DNA from: Stomorhina lunata | Lineage: Eukaryota > Arthropoda > Insecta > Diptera > Rhiniidae | Reading direction: 5' to 3' | Assembly (NCBI GenBank): GCA_933228675.1 | Contig: OW121740.1 | Coordinates: forward strand, 79,466,899-79,530,898 | DNA length: 64,000 nucleotides | Part shown: positions 11,479 through 23,120 of the stretch, piece after piece | How the letters are laid out: every line of letters starts with the position of its first letter | Numbering within the stretch: position 1 is the stretch's first letter | The notes under the pieces: model-generated | The model's database searches: none | What the model was told of the DNA's origin: nothing | What the model saw: only the letters and a program-made list of their open reading frames with translations | Made by a program: the position numbers and the translations under genes

Positions 11479-13966
11479 CAGCGTTGCCACGTTAGGTGTA
11501 ATTACACATATTATGTGTAATTTTTGTTTTCATGTGTAGACGATGTGTAACTGGCTGCATGTGAAACTCATGTGTTATTTAAATTTTAGTCGTTTTTGAG
11601 TGCTAGCTATCGTAATATTTTTTTAACAGCTTTCAAAAAATGCATTTTAAAAAAGTAAATGTTTGTACGTCCCTTTCGAAATCGAAATAATTAATATAAT
11701 GCAAACTTTTTTATGCAACTACATTCATAAAAATGTATGTCTTAAAATCCCAATACTTACTGGAAAAAAATATATCTCAAGATAGTCGAGAGTTTTATAT
11801 CGAGACAATTCGTCATATTAAAAAAAACATTTAATATTAATGACGATATTTATACAATTGTGGATATTGTGATCCCAAAAAATAGATTTTGAAATTTTGG
11901 GCTTCACAGCCAGAAGATAAATAAATGGATAAAGGTTTCTGATTTAAAGAATACCTTGGAAGACAGATTGTTTCCTACTTTGCAAAAAGTTATTAACTAT
12001 ATTTTTATTTCGCCGTACTTAAACGCTGCTGCCAGGGACAAACTTTAACTTTCGTTAATGTAATGAGCTAACATGTCGTCGCCCCGAAGTTATCTTCACG
12101 TATATCACAAAATCGAAAAAATTGAGATAAGACCATTTTCTTGTATCTTTTATTTAGATCTATCGATCTACTTGATCGCCATGTGCCTACCTTTTATAGT
12201 TACGGAGATATTATGAATGCACTTTGTTGTATATCCACCTTTCGTAAAAAGTTATTGCGTTATCTTAACGTATGTAACATTTTTGTGGATATACAATAAA
12301 AAACATATGAAATTTGACAAGTACAACATTTTTGCGTTATCTTCACGTAAGTACAATAATTATTGGTATTTGAAGGCGATACAACACAAAATATATGAAC
12401 AAATGCAATTTAGAAATCTTGAGTTATCTTCACGTATTCGCAAGCAAAATATATATTGAAAAGTAGATTTGTAAAATATATAATTTTGAATTTATTTCAT
12501 TTATGACTGTTCTGGAAATGGGTTTCTATTGTTTATATAATTAGATAGAAATTAATGACTTTTTTTAGGAATTCACTTTATTACAAAAGAAATTAAAATT
12601 AACTTAAAAAATACTATTTAAAAATATATTTTTACAGAAATATTTATCATACGAAAAAATTAATTCTTGGTAGAAAATTAGCTAAATTTGATTTATTTAT
12701 TTTTTTTTCTACACACTATATATACATATACTTACATATAATCACATAAAAGACGCAATTGCGTATCACATTTTTTTAGAAATTTTAAGTAGGCCAAAAA
12801 ATCACAATAAAATGGAGACTACTTCTTAAGTTTAATTACAGTTTAGTCCAGGCTTTAAAATCTTGCAAATAGTTTACATATTATTACTTATATTATTTAA
12901 GAGACTGATAAACAATAAAAGAATAGGAAGGTTTCTTAAGAGTAAAATTAAAAGGTATCCTAAGAGTAAAATTTCTGATGTAAGTACTTAGAACTAAGTA
13001 CGTAATTTAAGAGTTTTTAATTTATATTATTAATTCTGCATAATTTTAAAACTCTTACTTCTTTATCTTAGCATTTATCCAATCATTATTGAAATGATAA
13101 GGTACGTATTTCGTGTGAAAATTCGATTTATATGGATAGAGCAGTCATAGTATTTTTTTATATATTTAAATCTCACTGCAAAGTTTTTGTATAACAGGAG
13201 AAATTTTAAGTATATTTCCTCTCAGAAAAACTATGAATTGATATTAAGTATAATAGATTTTAGATTTTTTTCTTAAAAAATCATAATATTATGTGGGTAC
13301 ATACGTGAAGATAACTTAAAAAAAAAATTGTTTGTACTAACATTTTCACGTATATGACATATATTAACAAATGTTTAATAAAATGTGTCCTTTACGGCAA
13401 ATTGTGAAAATTTCTTTAGAGACAAAAATGCCAATAACTCGGAAATATTCTTCCATGGCCTTGAATATTTTTAACCGATTTGATTAAGAACTTCATGGAC
13501 TACAACTGATAAAAATATTGGAACACATTTTTCGAGTAAATTCTTCTGCAACTAATGTCAAATCTTTAAGTTCAATTTCCCAAAAAAAATTTTTTTGCAC
13601 TTACGTGAAGATAACTCCGGGGCGACGATGTGGCACGAGTTCTCCCATAAGAACTATAAAGAGATAGAAAAAACAATTACTATGAAACAGCTAAAATTAG
13701 AACAAAAATGGCCCCCTTATATTAGAAGAGGACGTCTAAAAATTTGATGAAAAGACCAAGTAGAGGAAAGTCTTTCAAAACTTGGTCTACGAAATTGGAG
13801 AATATGCGCACAAGAATTCTAAAATTTGCTCGCCCTTTGATCTTAACAGGTTGTAAATATAGGTCAAGTAAGTATTTTGCCAAAAAAAACATGTGTAATT
13901 TCTAATTTCATGTGTAATTTTGGTATGATTCATGTGTAATTTAACATTTGGTTGGTGGCAACACTG
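11479..13966. mobile_element. hAT element, 8-bp duplication ATTTATAT
   Basis: The ends CAGCGTTGCCAC and GTGGCAACACTG form hAT-type terminal repeats. They are flanked by identical ATTTATAT at 11471-11478 and 13967-13974. Subterminal ATGTGTAATT repeats occur at both ends. It lacks a readable transposase. The segment 13735-13870 (AAGTAGAGGAAAGTCTTTC onward) is related to 36040-36180 in the hAT at 35172, so the two belong to one lineage. A second element at 12077 interrupts it; without that insert it is about 0.93 kb. Confidence 0.85.
12077..13627. mobile_element. Non-autonomous element with 4-bp duplication and repeated GTTATCTTCACGTA motif
   Basis: The termini CGTCGCCCCGAAGTTATC and GATAACTCCGGGGCGACG are flanked by ATGT at 12073-12076 and 13628-13631. 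The 14-base core GTTATCTTCACGTA occurs at the left end (12089), 12336 and 12423 on the plus strand, with a one-base variant at 12260, and in reverse at 13302 and 13602. No coding region is seen. A 4-bp duplication occurs in several superfamilies (Sola, Ginger), so I do not assign it. Confidence 0.7.
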
Positions 13967-13974
13967 ATTTATAT

Positions 13975-14269
13975 GCATGTGAAGCGCGCTCACCCACATT
14001 GCCTATGCCAGATTTACATACATGCATGCATTATTTTAACATTTAGCAGAGGGGGAAATCATGAAGAGTAAAGGCAAGGAGAGATGAAATGTACAAAAAA
14101 GGAGAACAGAAAAATGTGATTAGAATTTGCCGTAAATAATTGAATTATCAATTAATTATTTATTAAAATTTGTCTTAATTAAAAAAGAAAGAGTAATCGC
14201 ATTTGATCCCAAATCTGTTACATGTATTAATTAATGTAATATACCAATTTATTGATAAAAAGCCAAAAA
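13975..14269. other. No gene seen
   Basis: Ordinary AT-rich sequence between two mobile elements. Confidence 0.4.
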
Positions 14270-14557
14270 ATGTTTGCGGAGAAACCAAAATTCCTCGAAG
14301 CGTTTCGATGGTTGGTTAGGACATCTCTTCAGGAGGAGTATCTCCAATTTAGACAGCTTGAAAACCTGGCATTATTACTTATTTTACAAACAAAATCTTT
14401 CAAAATTATGTTCATAAACCATAAGTAAAGCGTATATTATCGACTGAACAAAACACAAACATTTTCAGTTTTCATCTTCCTTCACTTCTCACACTCTTTC
14501 TGCAGCCACTGGCTACTATGTACAGAACTATGTGGAATTTTGGTTCTCCGCAAACAT
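14270..14557. mobile_element. MITE with TIR ATGTTTGCGGAG
   Basis: ATGTTTGCGGAGAAACC at the left and GGTTCTCCGCAAACAT at the right form imperfect inverted repeats of about 26 bp. At 288 bp it has no coding capacity. The target duplication is not clear. Confidence 0.6.
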
Positions 14558-14778
14558 GTTAATATTAGTTTTTACGAAAAATAGTTAATATTTTCCTCAC
14601 GGCAGTGATCAAATAGGATTTCTACAATTCTTGGAGGGCTTTTCATTATTTTTCTTTCTTTATGTCGAGAAGTCTTTGGCACTTCTTTTTTGGATTGAAC
14701 TTTGTTTCTTTTGATTGGGACCTTATTGCAATATACTACAGTAAAACTTTTTAATTAAATGTTTGATGTCCCAAAATT

Positions 14779-15795
14779 TTGATAAACCTTTTTAATAAAT
14801 ATACGGCTGCACATGTGCCGAAGCGCTTGTCGAGCAATGTTGGTATTTGGCCTTCGCATTATAATATACATCCTTGCCTTACTCCAGTAGTAACATCGAA
14901 CGGATCTGATAGTTTACCCTTGTGTGGGACTCGACATTCAACATCAATGTACATTGCCCGGATTAAGTTAAGAATTTTCGTCGGCATATTACGATTTTCT
15001 AAAATTCCCCATAGATAGCTTCTATTGACACTATCGAAGGCCTTCAGAAGTTGATAAACGCTAGTACACTATTTTTACTGTGTTGATTAGATCAACACAA
15101 GAACCGTTTTCTCTAAAACCAAACTTATTTTCGCGGAGTGTAGAGGAAACTGCGTCGGATATTCTGTTCAAAATTACACGACTTAGTATTTTGCTCGGTA
15201 TTGGGAGAAGTGTTATACCTCTGTAGTTATTGCAGTCTTTGGGGTCACCCTTTTTTGGTATTTTGACTAGTATACCTTCAGAGCTTCTTCTTCCCATATT
15301 TTACTCACAAATGGGTGCAACAATCTCGACGATCCTTCAACATTACATAAAAGCATCTCCGCTGAAATATTGGCATTGCCCGGGGCCTTGTTGTGTTTAA
15401 GGATTTTAATAGCGTTCTTCACTTCTTCTATTGTTGGCGGACTGTCAGAAATTCCTCTGAATATACTGTCATGGTTGGTTTCATTATGCACTTCAGTCAG
15501 TGGTGTTAATCCAATGGGGTTGTTAAGTGTTGACTTGAAGTGCTCCATCCAGCGTATTAGTTGTTCATCCGGAGTTGAAAGGAGTGTGCCACTACTACTC
15601 AAGATGGGACTGTTACTGTAAGTAGGTTTGCAACACAACGCCCTTGATATGTTATACAAGGTCTTCATATCGCCTTTGCTTACAGCTGAGTCAGCTTGGC
15701 TCGCTTGCTCGTCTATCCACATTCTCTTGTCCAGACTTCTTTATTTTATTGGATAGGTCACGATATGTTGCACTTAGGGCTCCATCATCTCTGTT
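14779..15795 (-). pseudogene. RTE-like non-LTR retrotransposon reverse transcriptase fragment
   Basis: Minus-strand reverse transcriptase. The linker before RT reads NAIKILKHNKAPGNANIS, followed by GILVKIPKKGDPKDCNNYRG, ITLLPIPSKILSRVILNRIS and FGFRENGSCVDLINTV, then the remains of FDSVNR and VTTGVRQGC. This order and wording fit the RTE group. The catalytic YADD box is absent because the copy ends or decays after the GVRQGC region. The 5' part (endonuclease) is missing at about 15795. At least one frameshift falls between 15267 and 15297. It is a dead fragment with no visible 3' tail or duplication. Confidence 0.8.
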
Positions 15796-16169
15796 TAATT
15801 AAAATCTCTTCAAAAACATAATGGGATTTTAAAAGATGACTTTTCTATGATTTTTGATGACTTTGAATCTTAAGTAAATACTTATTAAGATTTTCTGTAA
15901 AAATACAGTTTTATAGAGTTTAAGTTTAAATGTGGCATAATTGGATTTTTTTTTGTCATTTTTATTGAAAGCTTTTTTTTGCCTTCAGTACCACCAAACA
16001 TAAATAAAAAGCACTGAGCACTGTTGCGAACCGAAAATTTTAAAAAGCACTTAAAACAGTGCTAAAAGCAAAAAGTGTTAAAGCAACAAGTACGAGCCCT
16101 AATCACTATTAATTCGTACACCAGTTATTACTTGATAATTTATATAATTTTGATAAGCCAAGGAAAAGT
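15796..16169. other. No gene; AT-rich
   Basis: Contains GCACTGTTGCGAACCGAAAA and repeats of AAAGCACTTAAAACAGTGCT near 16020-16070. These could be a decayed hAT-type terminus, but no partner was found. Confidence 0.35.
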
Positions 16170-16790
16170 CAAATGAAAAACGACTATTATAGACTAAAAA
16201 GAGACGCTTTTGGGTATAGCGGCAATGGTACAACATTATCTTTAGCGACGAAACCATGTTTGATGTATGTATTGGTGATTCAAGAAAAAGGCTAATACAT
16301 AACAGCACATACAACAAATGCTGCTTAAAGCGTACAGTCAAGATTCCAGATAACGTTAGGGTATGGGGATGTCTGTAGTAAAAAGGTGTCGGTTATCTCT
16401 ATTTCATATTTGGAATCGTAAATGCAGATAAATATTTAAAAGCTCTAGAGAAAAATCTGATACCATCGATATCTAAATTATCAGACTGTGGGGACTACAT
16501 ATTCCAATAGGATGGTGCTTCTTTCCATATTGCAATAAAAATTAAAAAGTGGCTTAAAGAAAATATAATCGAAGTCATGGATTGGTCATCTTTTAGACCA
16601 GACCTTATTCCGATAGAAAATTTGTGGGATATTATGAAAAGAAAACTTCGAAATGAACCCAAAGGACTGTTGATGGGTTAAAGTCCAAAATACAAGAAAT
16701 TTGGGACTCGAGGATCTTACCAAAGCGAGTCGAAACCGTTTTAATAAACAAAGGTGGCGTAACACAATTCTAACTATAAAAATTGGCGAC
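16170..16790 (+). pseudogene. Tc1-like transposase relic
   Basis: Plus-strand remains of a Tc1/mariner DDE transposase. NIIFSDETMF near 16230 carries the first catalytic D, RVWGCL lies near 16355, QDGASFHIAIKIKKWL near 16505 follows a stop and holds the second D, and RPDLIPIENLWDIMKRKL near 16595 holds the third catalytic residue (E) in the PIENLW box. Stops at 16377, 16380 and 16509 and frameshifts break it. The N-terminal DNA-binding half is not recognisable. It is not the same copy as the Tc1 at 43.7 kb. Confidence 0.8.
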
Positions 16791-17297
16791 TGTACGAATT
16801 AATATTGCTCCTAACATTTGAGTTTAAAATAATGAACTTTTGTTTTTGTTTTTTAAAAAGTCCTTTTTTTAGTATGTAACTTTTTTAATGTATATCTAAA
16901 GAGAATGGAATGATCTTTAACAAAAGTATGCATTTTTTGTGTGGTCACTATAGTTCCAAAAATATACACATTTTAAAATTTATAAAAACGGTTTAGAAAA
17001 AAATAATGCGCAAATTAATTTTGTGTAATCAATTTTTAGGGATATTACAAATAAAAACAGATGTACAAAAAAAACAGTAAAGTTCAAAAATAACAATTTT
17101 GTTAAATTTGTCTTACTAATATGGAGTGTATTATAAGAGATTAGGATTAATTCGTTGATATATGTATATTACAGCTAACAACGCACACTTTAAAAATTCA
17201 TATTTAAACATTTTAAAATATAAATTACTGATATAATAGTTATTCAAACGTTTTCATAAAGAACAATTTAAATATGTTTATTTCGAACCAATACTTA
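16791..17297. other. No gene seen
   Basis: AT-rich sequence up to the TTA target of the Harbinger element. Confidence 0.4.
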
Positions 17298-17589
17298 TAG
17301 CCTGTTCCACTATTTCGAAAGAAAATCTATGCGAAAGAAAGTGAGTCACTCGAATTCGAATAAATTTTGGTTTCACTATTTCGAAGCCTTTCGTTCGCTT
17401 GCCTTTACGAGTGTCAATTTGTGTTGCTTACGTTTTAGTATTGCCAGATAATATTTACTGAAAAAACAACTAAATTGCTTAAAATAAATACAACCCAGGG
17501 AATATTAAAGAAAATAAATGCTAATAAATAAACACAGAAAAAATTAAAACATCAGTTATTTTAAAAAAAGTTTAAAAAAAGTGTAAAAA

Positions 17590-18855
17590 ATGGATTTATC
17601 AATAGCGGCACATTTTTTGGATAATTCCGAAGATAGTGAGGGTGAGCAAATAGATCGCAGGCAACTGCGTGATATGTACAATGTCCTGGAGCTGCCCAAG
17701 AGCCAGTAAGTACATAATAACATATATAAATGCTTACATATGTAAATTATGAATGTATAAAAAATTTTTATAAATATATTAAAATAGATTTGTCGCGAAT
17801 TTCCGAATTTCTAAGGAAATTTTCAGAATGCTTCTGCAAAAGATGCAGTCAACAAGCACATCGCACTACAGAATCACCTACATACGTGAGGACGTAAAAT
17901 TATCCATTGTGTTGCGTTTTTTAGCCACAGGAAGCTACCAGCAGACAGTTGGAAATGAGGTCATATCCTCCGCAAGTAAATCCTCAGTTTGCAGAATTAT
18001 CTCTGAATGTTTAAATTTTTTTGAGGAATCTATTTGCCACGAATGGATTAAAATGTTTCGGCCTGAAGATGAGCATTTAGTAAAACAAGCATTTTTTGAT
18101 TCTACGGGTTTCCCTGGTGTTATTGGTTGTGTGGACGGCACCCATGTCCGTTTGAAATCACCAGGAGATAATATAAAACATCTGTACTACAATAGGAAGG
18201 GGTATTATAGTATAAATGTTATGGTGGTAAGTTTTACAAAGTAATTATATTTCATATAAATCCAATTTTAAAATAATTATTTTGCTTTTCAGGTTTGTGA
18301 TAACAAATTGAATATAATGTATGTTGATGCTAGACATCCTGGTGCCAACCATGACGCATTTGTTTGGGAGCACAGCGCTATTAATCAAACACTTCAAGAC
18401 AATTTCGAAAACGGCCAAAGAAACACTTGGATTCTCGGTATGTAAAGCACATATAAAATAAATTCACTTTTTGAATTATGTTTTGAAATGTGTAGCTGAT
18501 GCTGGTTATAAGTTAAAACCTTATTTATGACGCCCTATAGGAATCCAAGTGACGCATACGAAAGGCGATACAATAAAAAACACACAACTACACGGAATGT
18601 GGTTGAGCGTACCTTTGGAGTGCTAAAAATAGGTTCCGGTGCATCATAGGATCGAGAGGCCTTCACTACAGTTCTGAAAAAGCCACCAAAATAATATATG
18701 CATGCTGTGCACTTCACAACATGTGTGTATATTATAAATGTGCAGAGACAGAATATACTGAAAACGTCGTGGAGTTGGAGGCGGACATTGTGGTGGACGA
18801 AATCGAAGAGGAGCAAGCAAATGCAATCAGAAGATGTATTGCCTTAAACTTATAA
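17590..18855 (+). pseudogene. Harbinger transposase (HARBI1-like), four exons, two frameshifts
   Basis: Nuclease of the Harbinger element. Proposed exons are 17590-17705 (starting MDLSIAAHFLDNSEDSEG), 17788-18226, 18293-18437 and 18496-18855. Each junction has a GT donor (three GTAAGT or GTATGT type) and an AG acceptor, and the joins keep frame. The DDE triad is visible: GCVDGTHV in exon 2, YVDARHPGANHDAFVW in exon 3 and NVVERTFGVLK in exon 4. One base is missing near 18527 (KPYL then TPYRNPSDAY out of frame) and another near 18630 in an A-run. The frame then stays open to the end at NAIRRCIALNL. The loss of two A bases could be decay or sequencing error in homopolymers. Confidence 0.85.
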
Positions 18856-19135
18856 AAATATTAATTTAGACATACAAAAATTATTATTAATATATTAAAT
18901 TTTATTAAAAACAAAAATATTTTATTATTTTACTCTACAAACTGTATTTTTTAAGTGCCCGTTGTGACCACTACGGAAATATACAGCTGCGGTAAAAACA
19001 ATAGCATCAATTTAATATTTCCTTTCTTAAAAATTGTTCCATTAGTTTAAGAGGTATAAATAAGTAAAAAATTGGTTATATTTGGTGCTATTATTTTATT
19101 TGGAGCTGTTAAATAAGGAAAAGTACATAAATTTC

Positions 19136-20111
19136 TCATTTTTTGATAATGAAATAGTTTTCTAGCCTTTTTTCAATTTTTTGGGTACTCTCTTCTATTG
19201 ACTTCAAATAGGCTGTTGTTCTTTCTGCGGCGTCTGCACTTCTCTTGACTGATTCGACTTGTGCCTCGACCGCTTCAGCCAGTCTCAGAACAACACCAAC
19301 AAGCTTAGAAGATGTTTCGGCGCTTCTTTCTGCCACTCTTAGTTGGCGGCGTATTATACCCACCTGCTCCTCGGTGGTCTTTTTTTTCTTTTTTGTAAAC
19401 GAACTACTACCTTGCTCGGCCTCACTATCACTACAATTAGATTTTTTGCGCTTATAATCTTTATTTTTACCATCATTTAATTGTGGCGTAAGTGTCTTTT
19501 CAACTAATAAATCTTTTCCATTGTTTCTGTTTGGTGTGACCACCGCCACAGTTTTGTTAATCCTTGGTGGCGTTTCCAAAAAGGACAAAAAGCAGTCCTC
19601 TATAGATTTTGATAAATCACTTTGATTCTTTTTAACGCTGGGTACTGCTTGTTTACTTTCGATCTTCGTTCCATAGACCTTACCACTAGGGACTGCAGAA
19701 GACAAAAACAAAGTTCTATCTATTATTTCTTCGAATTCTGTCAAGTGATTATGGCAATAGAGGCCTCCTCCTGTTTCCTGTAGACTCTTTTTGTTGTCAG
19801 CTATTTTTTTTCTTCGTCCTACTCTTCAAATCTGCCCATGTCTAAAAATATATAATGCAACAATCATGAAAGAATGGTAATACAACTAAAAGGTAATTCG
19901 ACACCGCCTTTCAAACCTTTTTCCATTCAGCTATACTGCGTGTAGGAGGCCCGAGGGAGTTTAGTATTTTGCATAGTGTTTTCCACTCTTCTTCTGCTGA
20001 CATCTTGTTGGAGCCGAAAACTGGTGCTCCCCTAGCCAATAAAGGATTCTCCTCCATATATTGGACAAGTGTCCTCAGCTGCTCGTTTGTTGATTTCTTT
20101 AAACTATACAT
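19136..20111 (-). pseudogene. Harbinger Myb/SANT-like accessory protein
   Basis: Second gene of the Harbinger element; such proteins bring the transposase to the TIRs. Exon 1 (20111 to about 19917) encodes a Myb/SANT-like domain: STNEQLRTLVQYMEENPLL, then MSAEEEWKTLCKILNSLGPP and SIAEWKK. A GT donor after EWKK and an AG acceptor near 19843 join to TWADLKSRTKK. One extra A in the run near 19803 shifts frame; after it the product continues through GGGLYCHNHLTEFEEIIDRT to a Lys-rich segment (FTKKKKKTTEE) and a C-terminal helical, probably coiled-coil, region ending near 19136. Apart from the single A-run indel it is open. Confidence 0.8.
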
Positions 20112-20544
20112 ATATCATAAAAAAAGAATTGTTTATGCAGAACAATATTTCTAAATTTTTTACTTACATTTTATTTTCCATTTTTAATGCAAATTTTATT
20201 TATTTTTTATGTTTTCAATTTAATTCATTTTTTATTTTTGTACAATTTTTTCTAAACGAAATTAAAATAGCAAGTGACACAGATTGACATTTGCTTTCGT
20301 AGTGTTGATAACTTATTCGAAATAGTGGAACAGAAATTTGTATGAAAATACTTACGTTTTCTGTCGACTTGTTTTTCGACTCATCGTTCGCATAAAATAA
20401 AGTTAGTGAAACCCAAAACAGATTTTTTTCGTATAGGATAAGAAGGAAAACACTCTTTCGAAATCGTGGAACAGGCTATTAATTTGAAAGTTTTGAGTTC
20501 AAGTAGAGATTTTTTTTAATTTGAAATTAATTTATTGATACTGT

Positions 20545-20580
20545 ATATAAAGTATTTAATTTTTCTTTTTTTTTTTTTAG
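20545..20580 (+). promoter_or_regulatory. Splice acceptor of the host exon
   Basis: A long T-rich tract (20558-20578) ends in AG at 20579-20580, directly before an exon that is open in one frame from its first base. Confidence 0.75.
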
Positions 20581-20994
20581 AATATTACACCACATGTATA
20601 TTCGACCTCAATAGCACAGTGCACACTTCCTCGTCACACAAATCAACATTTGTGGACAAACTATAATGTACTGACCGGAGTAAGGCATATACAACCAATA
20701 ACATCAATGCATCAACAGCAATTGCCTTCAACATCAAATATAAGCCAAGTGCCGTTGCAAGCTCATGACTCTAATTCGACAAGCGTAGTGGAAAATGAGA
20801 ACCCAACATCTAGTATATCGTCAATGGCGGGTAGAACACCTAACTTCCTGCCTGGAAATCAACAAGTCCAGCGAGCAAGAGTGTGTGCAGGAATAGGTAA
20901 CAGCGGAATACATACAATGGAACCAGTATGTCTGTCAGACGAAGAAATTACAGCCCAAACTCCGCTAATGATGAAGCGCGAAAGCACAGTATGA
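20581..20994 (+). CDS. Terminal coding exon of an unidentified host gene; C-terminus ESTV
   Basis: From the acceptor, 137 codons are open without a break to TGA at 20992. The translation starts NITPHVYSTSIAQC and is rich in Ser, Thr, Gln and Asn (QQQLPSTSNISQVPLQ). It ends with a more conserved-looking stretch: GIGNSGIHTMEPVC, SDEEITAQTPLMM and KRESTV. The last four residues match a class I PDZ-domain ligand (S/T-x-V), which suggests the cytoplasmic tail of a membrane or scaffold protein; that is inference. Composition is less AT-rich than the surroundings and codon use looks like a normal fly gene. The exon enters in phase 0. No upstream exon is recognisable in this window, so the 5' part probably lies beyond base 1 across a repeat-filled intron. 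I do not recognise the gene. Confidence 0.75.
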   Translation, partial: NITPHVYSTSIAQCTLPRHTNQHLWTNYNVLTGVRHIQPITSMHQQQLPSTSNISQVPLQAHDSNSTSVVENENPTSSISSMAGRTPNFLPGNQQVQRARVCAGIGNSGIHTMEPVCLSDEEITAQTPLMMKRESTV

Positions 20995-21520
20995 CTATAG
21001 GATTCCCACAGGGTTAGCGACACCGCCCTGTGACATAATTTTATATTAGATATTGACACTAATTACGAAATTGTACACACCGAACCACCATATTATGTAT
21101 AAATTAAAACAATCTTCACACAATTCTATTAAATATTACTCAGGTTTTGTTTATGTTTACAAAAGAAAAAAATGAAGTGTCAAATTATGTATATTTATTC
21201 GTATTAAACGAATATTTATTTAATCTTTATTATTTAAGTAGCACGATTTTAAAAATCGCTGGAAATTTAAACAAATAACAATTTACTATTTTTTCCTTTA
21301 AAAATACAGTGCTAAACATAAGTGTAATATTTTCATTGTAATATTTTCATTTGTTGACCATAACTTTTAAATTTTAAAAGATATTGAAACAATGTTTATA
21401 TTTTCATAAACAGCATTCAGTAAGCTAATTATTAAATAAAAAATAATAATAAAAATTAAAGATACGTTTTTCATGTATAATTACAAAATTTAATTTTCAT
21501 ATTTTATACTTGCCTACGCA
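20995..21520 (+). other. Probable 3' UTR of the host gene
   Basis: AT-rich sequence after the stop. A stem-loop, CACAGGG at 21007-21013 pairing with CCCTGTG at 21026-21032, follows the stop by 12 bases. A candidate polyadenylation signal AATAAA lies at 21435. The true end cannot be fixed from sequence. Confidence 0.45.
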
Positions 21521-22829
21521 AATAACACTGTGCGGCAAGGAATTTTTTCCTGAACGAGACCAACTGGAAGTGAAAGTAGGCTATCAGTAGATCAAACCCC
21601 CGAAAGAGTTTTGAAAAGTTAGCTCGAATTTTAAAGCTTTTCAATAAACTTTTTTTTAAGTGGAGTAAGTCGGTATATAAATTTAACATTTAAAATTAAT
21701 TATTTTGGGCATATTATATTTAGGTTTAATAAATTTTATTATTTTCATAAAATTAAATTTAAACTTTGTTGCGTTTTTCCATAAAAATTCTGTGAGTTTT
21801 TTATAATTTGGTAAAATAGTAGTAAAGAGTAAATAAAGATGACTAATTTCAAATAAGGATTTATTTGAGTAACATTTTAATAATTTTGTTAGTATTTTTT
21901 TAAAATATTAATAAAATAAAACGTCTAAAATTTGTCTCAGTGAATTCCTAAACTGCTAAGTTTGTTTAAAACAACGTTGGCCAAATGGAGCGCGTTTCTA
22001 AATGAAAGTGCTCAATCTCAAAATGAGAATGTGCTCTAAGATTGTTCTTGCTGTATGTTTAGTATGCATTTTTGTTTGTGTTTTTTTAAGTACACGTAAA
22101 GAAAAAGTTTTGTTATTTAATGTATTGTTACGTTTTTCCTTTTAAAACGTGGAAGGTTTTTTTTTGCAAACAACCGTAAACAAATAAAACACTTTATGTA
22201 CTTTTACAAAGTAATACTTTTGTTAACTTTATAGTTAATCACTTAAACTGTAAACAAACTTCACAAATATTCCTAGTCACACTGTTTTCTTATACATATT
22301 CCAATTAAAACGCTGGTTCAGCGGTAACTGAAATAAACTAGAAATAAACAACCAAATTTATGTCAATTCTTGCTTCTGCCTGTGTATCCTCTCTTTCGCT
22401 CACAAATACAATCACATTCCTCTCTTTGGTCATCCCTGTTTTAGAGGCGCCATATTGTAATAAGTATTACTGTATTAGTAAAATTATGTTTAAGTGGTAT
22501 TAGTGCATACTAAAATATCCACAACATACTAAAAGCAAAGTTGCTTGGTATTGTTGATTTTTGAATTTGCACTAGAAATGCAACACTTGTTTGAATGATT
22601 TTTAATTCCCTTTACAGCCACAAATTTTGCTGCATTTTAATAATATTCAGCACAAATATTGCTTATAATAACCTTAATCAGTAGTTAAAATAACCATAAA
22701 TGCAGAAAACCGCTTATAAATCTAAAGATAAATGCAGTTTATTACTAAAACTTTGCACAGGTAAATATTTTGTAAAAATAAACCAATAACCGAAATTTGG
22801 AAACTATTGATTCACAATTGACCCTAGCT
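21521..22829. other. No gene; AT-rich
   Basis: No supported coding sequence. TGTTACGTTTTTCCTTTTAA near 22126 and AGGCGCCATATTG near 22445 are reminiscent of LTR sequence, but no paired end or duplication could be established. Confidence 0.35.
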
Positions 22830-23120
22830 CCCATATCAGGTCCTTAGCCGGAAATGACATAAATCTACTTAAATCTTTAAATTTAAAAAAAGTAGCATAT
22901 AGTATATAGGTATATATGTATGTCTCTAGTAGAGTTGATTAAGCTTGACCATAAGATATCCTGGACCATTGAATAAGTAGAGTAGATTTGAGTTTAGACC
23001 AATGTTGGGCAGAGTCTCTCTGATTTTGTAATTTTAATAGCGGCCGATAGACAGACGGACACCGCTAAATTGATTCTCCTGCTGTTTGGGATTTTTCCCA
23101 AAACCGAGAACCCTAAATAA
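22830..23120 (-). mobile_element. INE-1-like fragment
   Basis: On the minus strand it reads AGGAGAATCAATTTAGCGG then TGTCCGTCTGTCTATCGG, the family head. Both ends are lost. Confidence 0.5.

Larger units (their letters stand above)
17298..20478 (+). mobile_element. PIF/Harbinger transposon with TTA duplication
   Basis: The ends TAGCCTGTTCCAC and GTGGAACAGGCTA form a perfect 13-bp TIR, flanked by TTA at 17295-17297 and 20479-20481. PIF/Harbinger elements duplicate a TWA trinucleotide. The element is 3,181 bp. It carries the two genes expected of this superfamily in convergent orientation: a DDE transposase (+) and a Myb/SANT-like DNA-binding protein (-). Both have only a few single-base defects, so insertion is fairly recent. 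It sits in the presumed intron just before the host exon at 20581. Confidence 0.92.

Noticed and set aside
15370..15621. Plus-strand frame of 83 codons
   Set aside because: Antisense to the RTE-like reverse transcriptase.
22126..22500. Solo LTR starting TGTTACG
   Set aside because: No matching terminus or target duplication could be fixed; a GTAT flank match alone is too weak.
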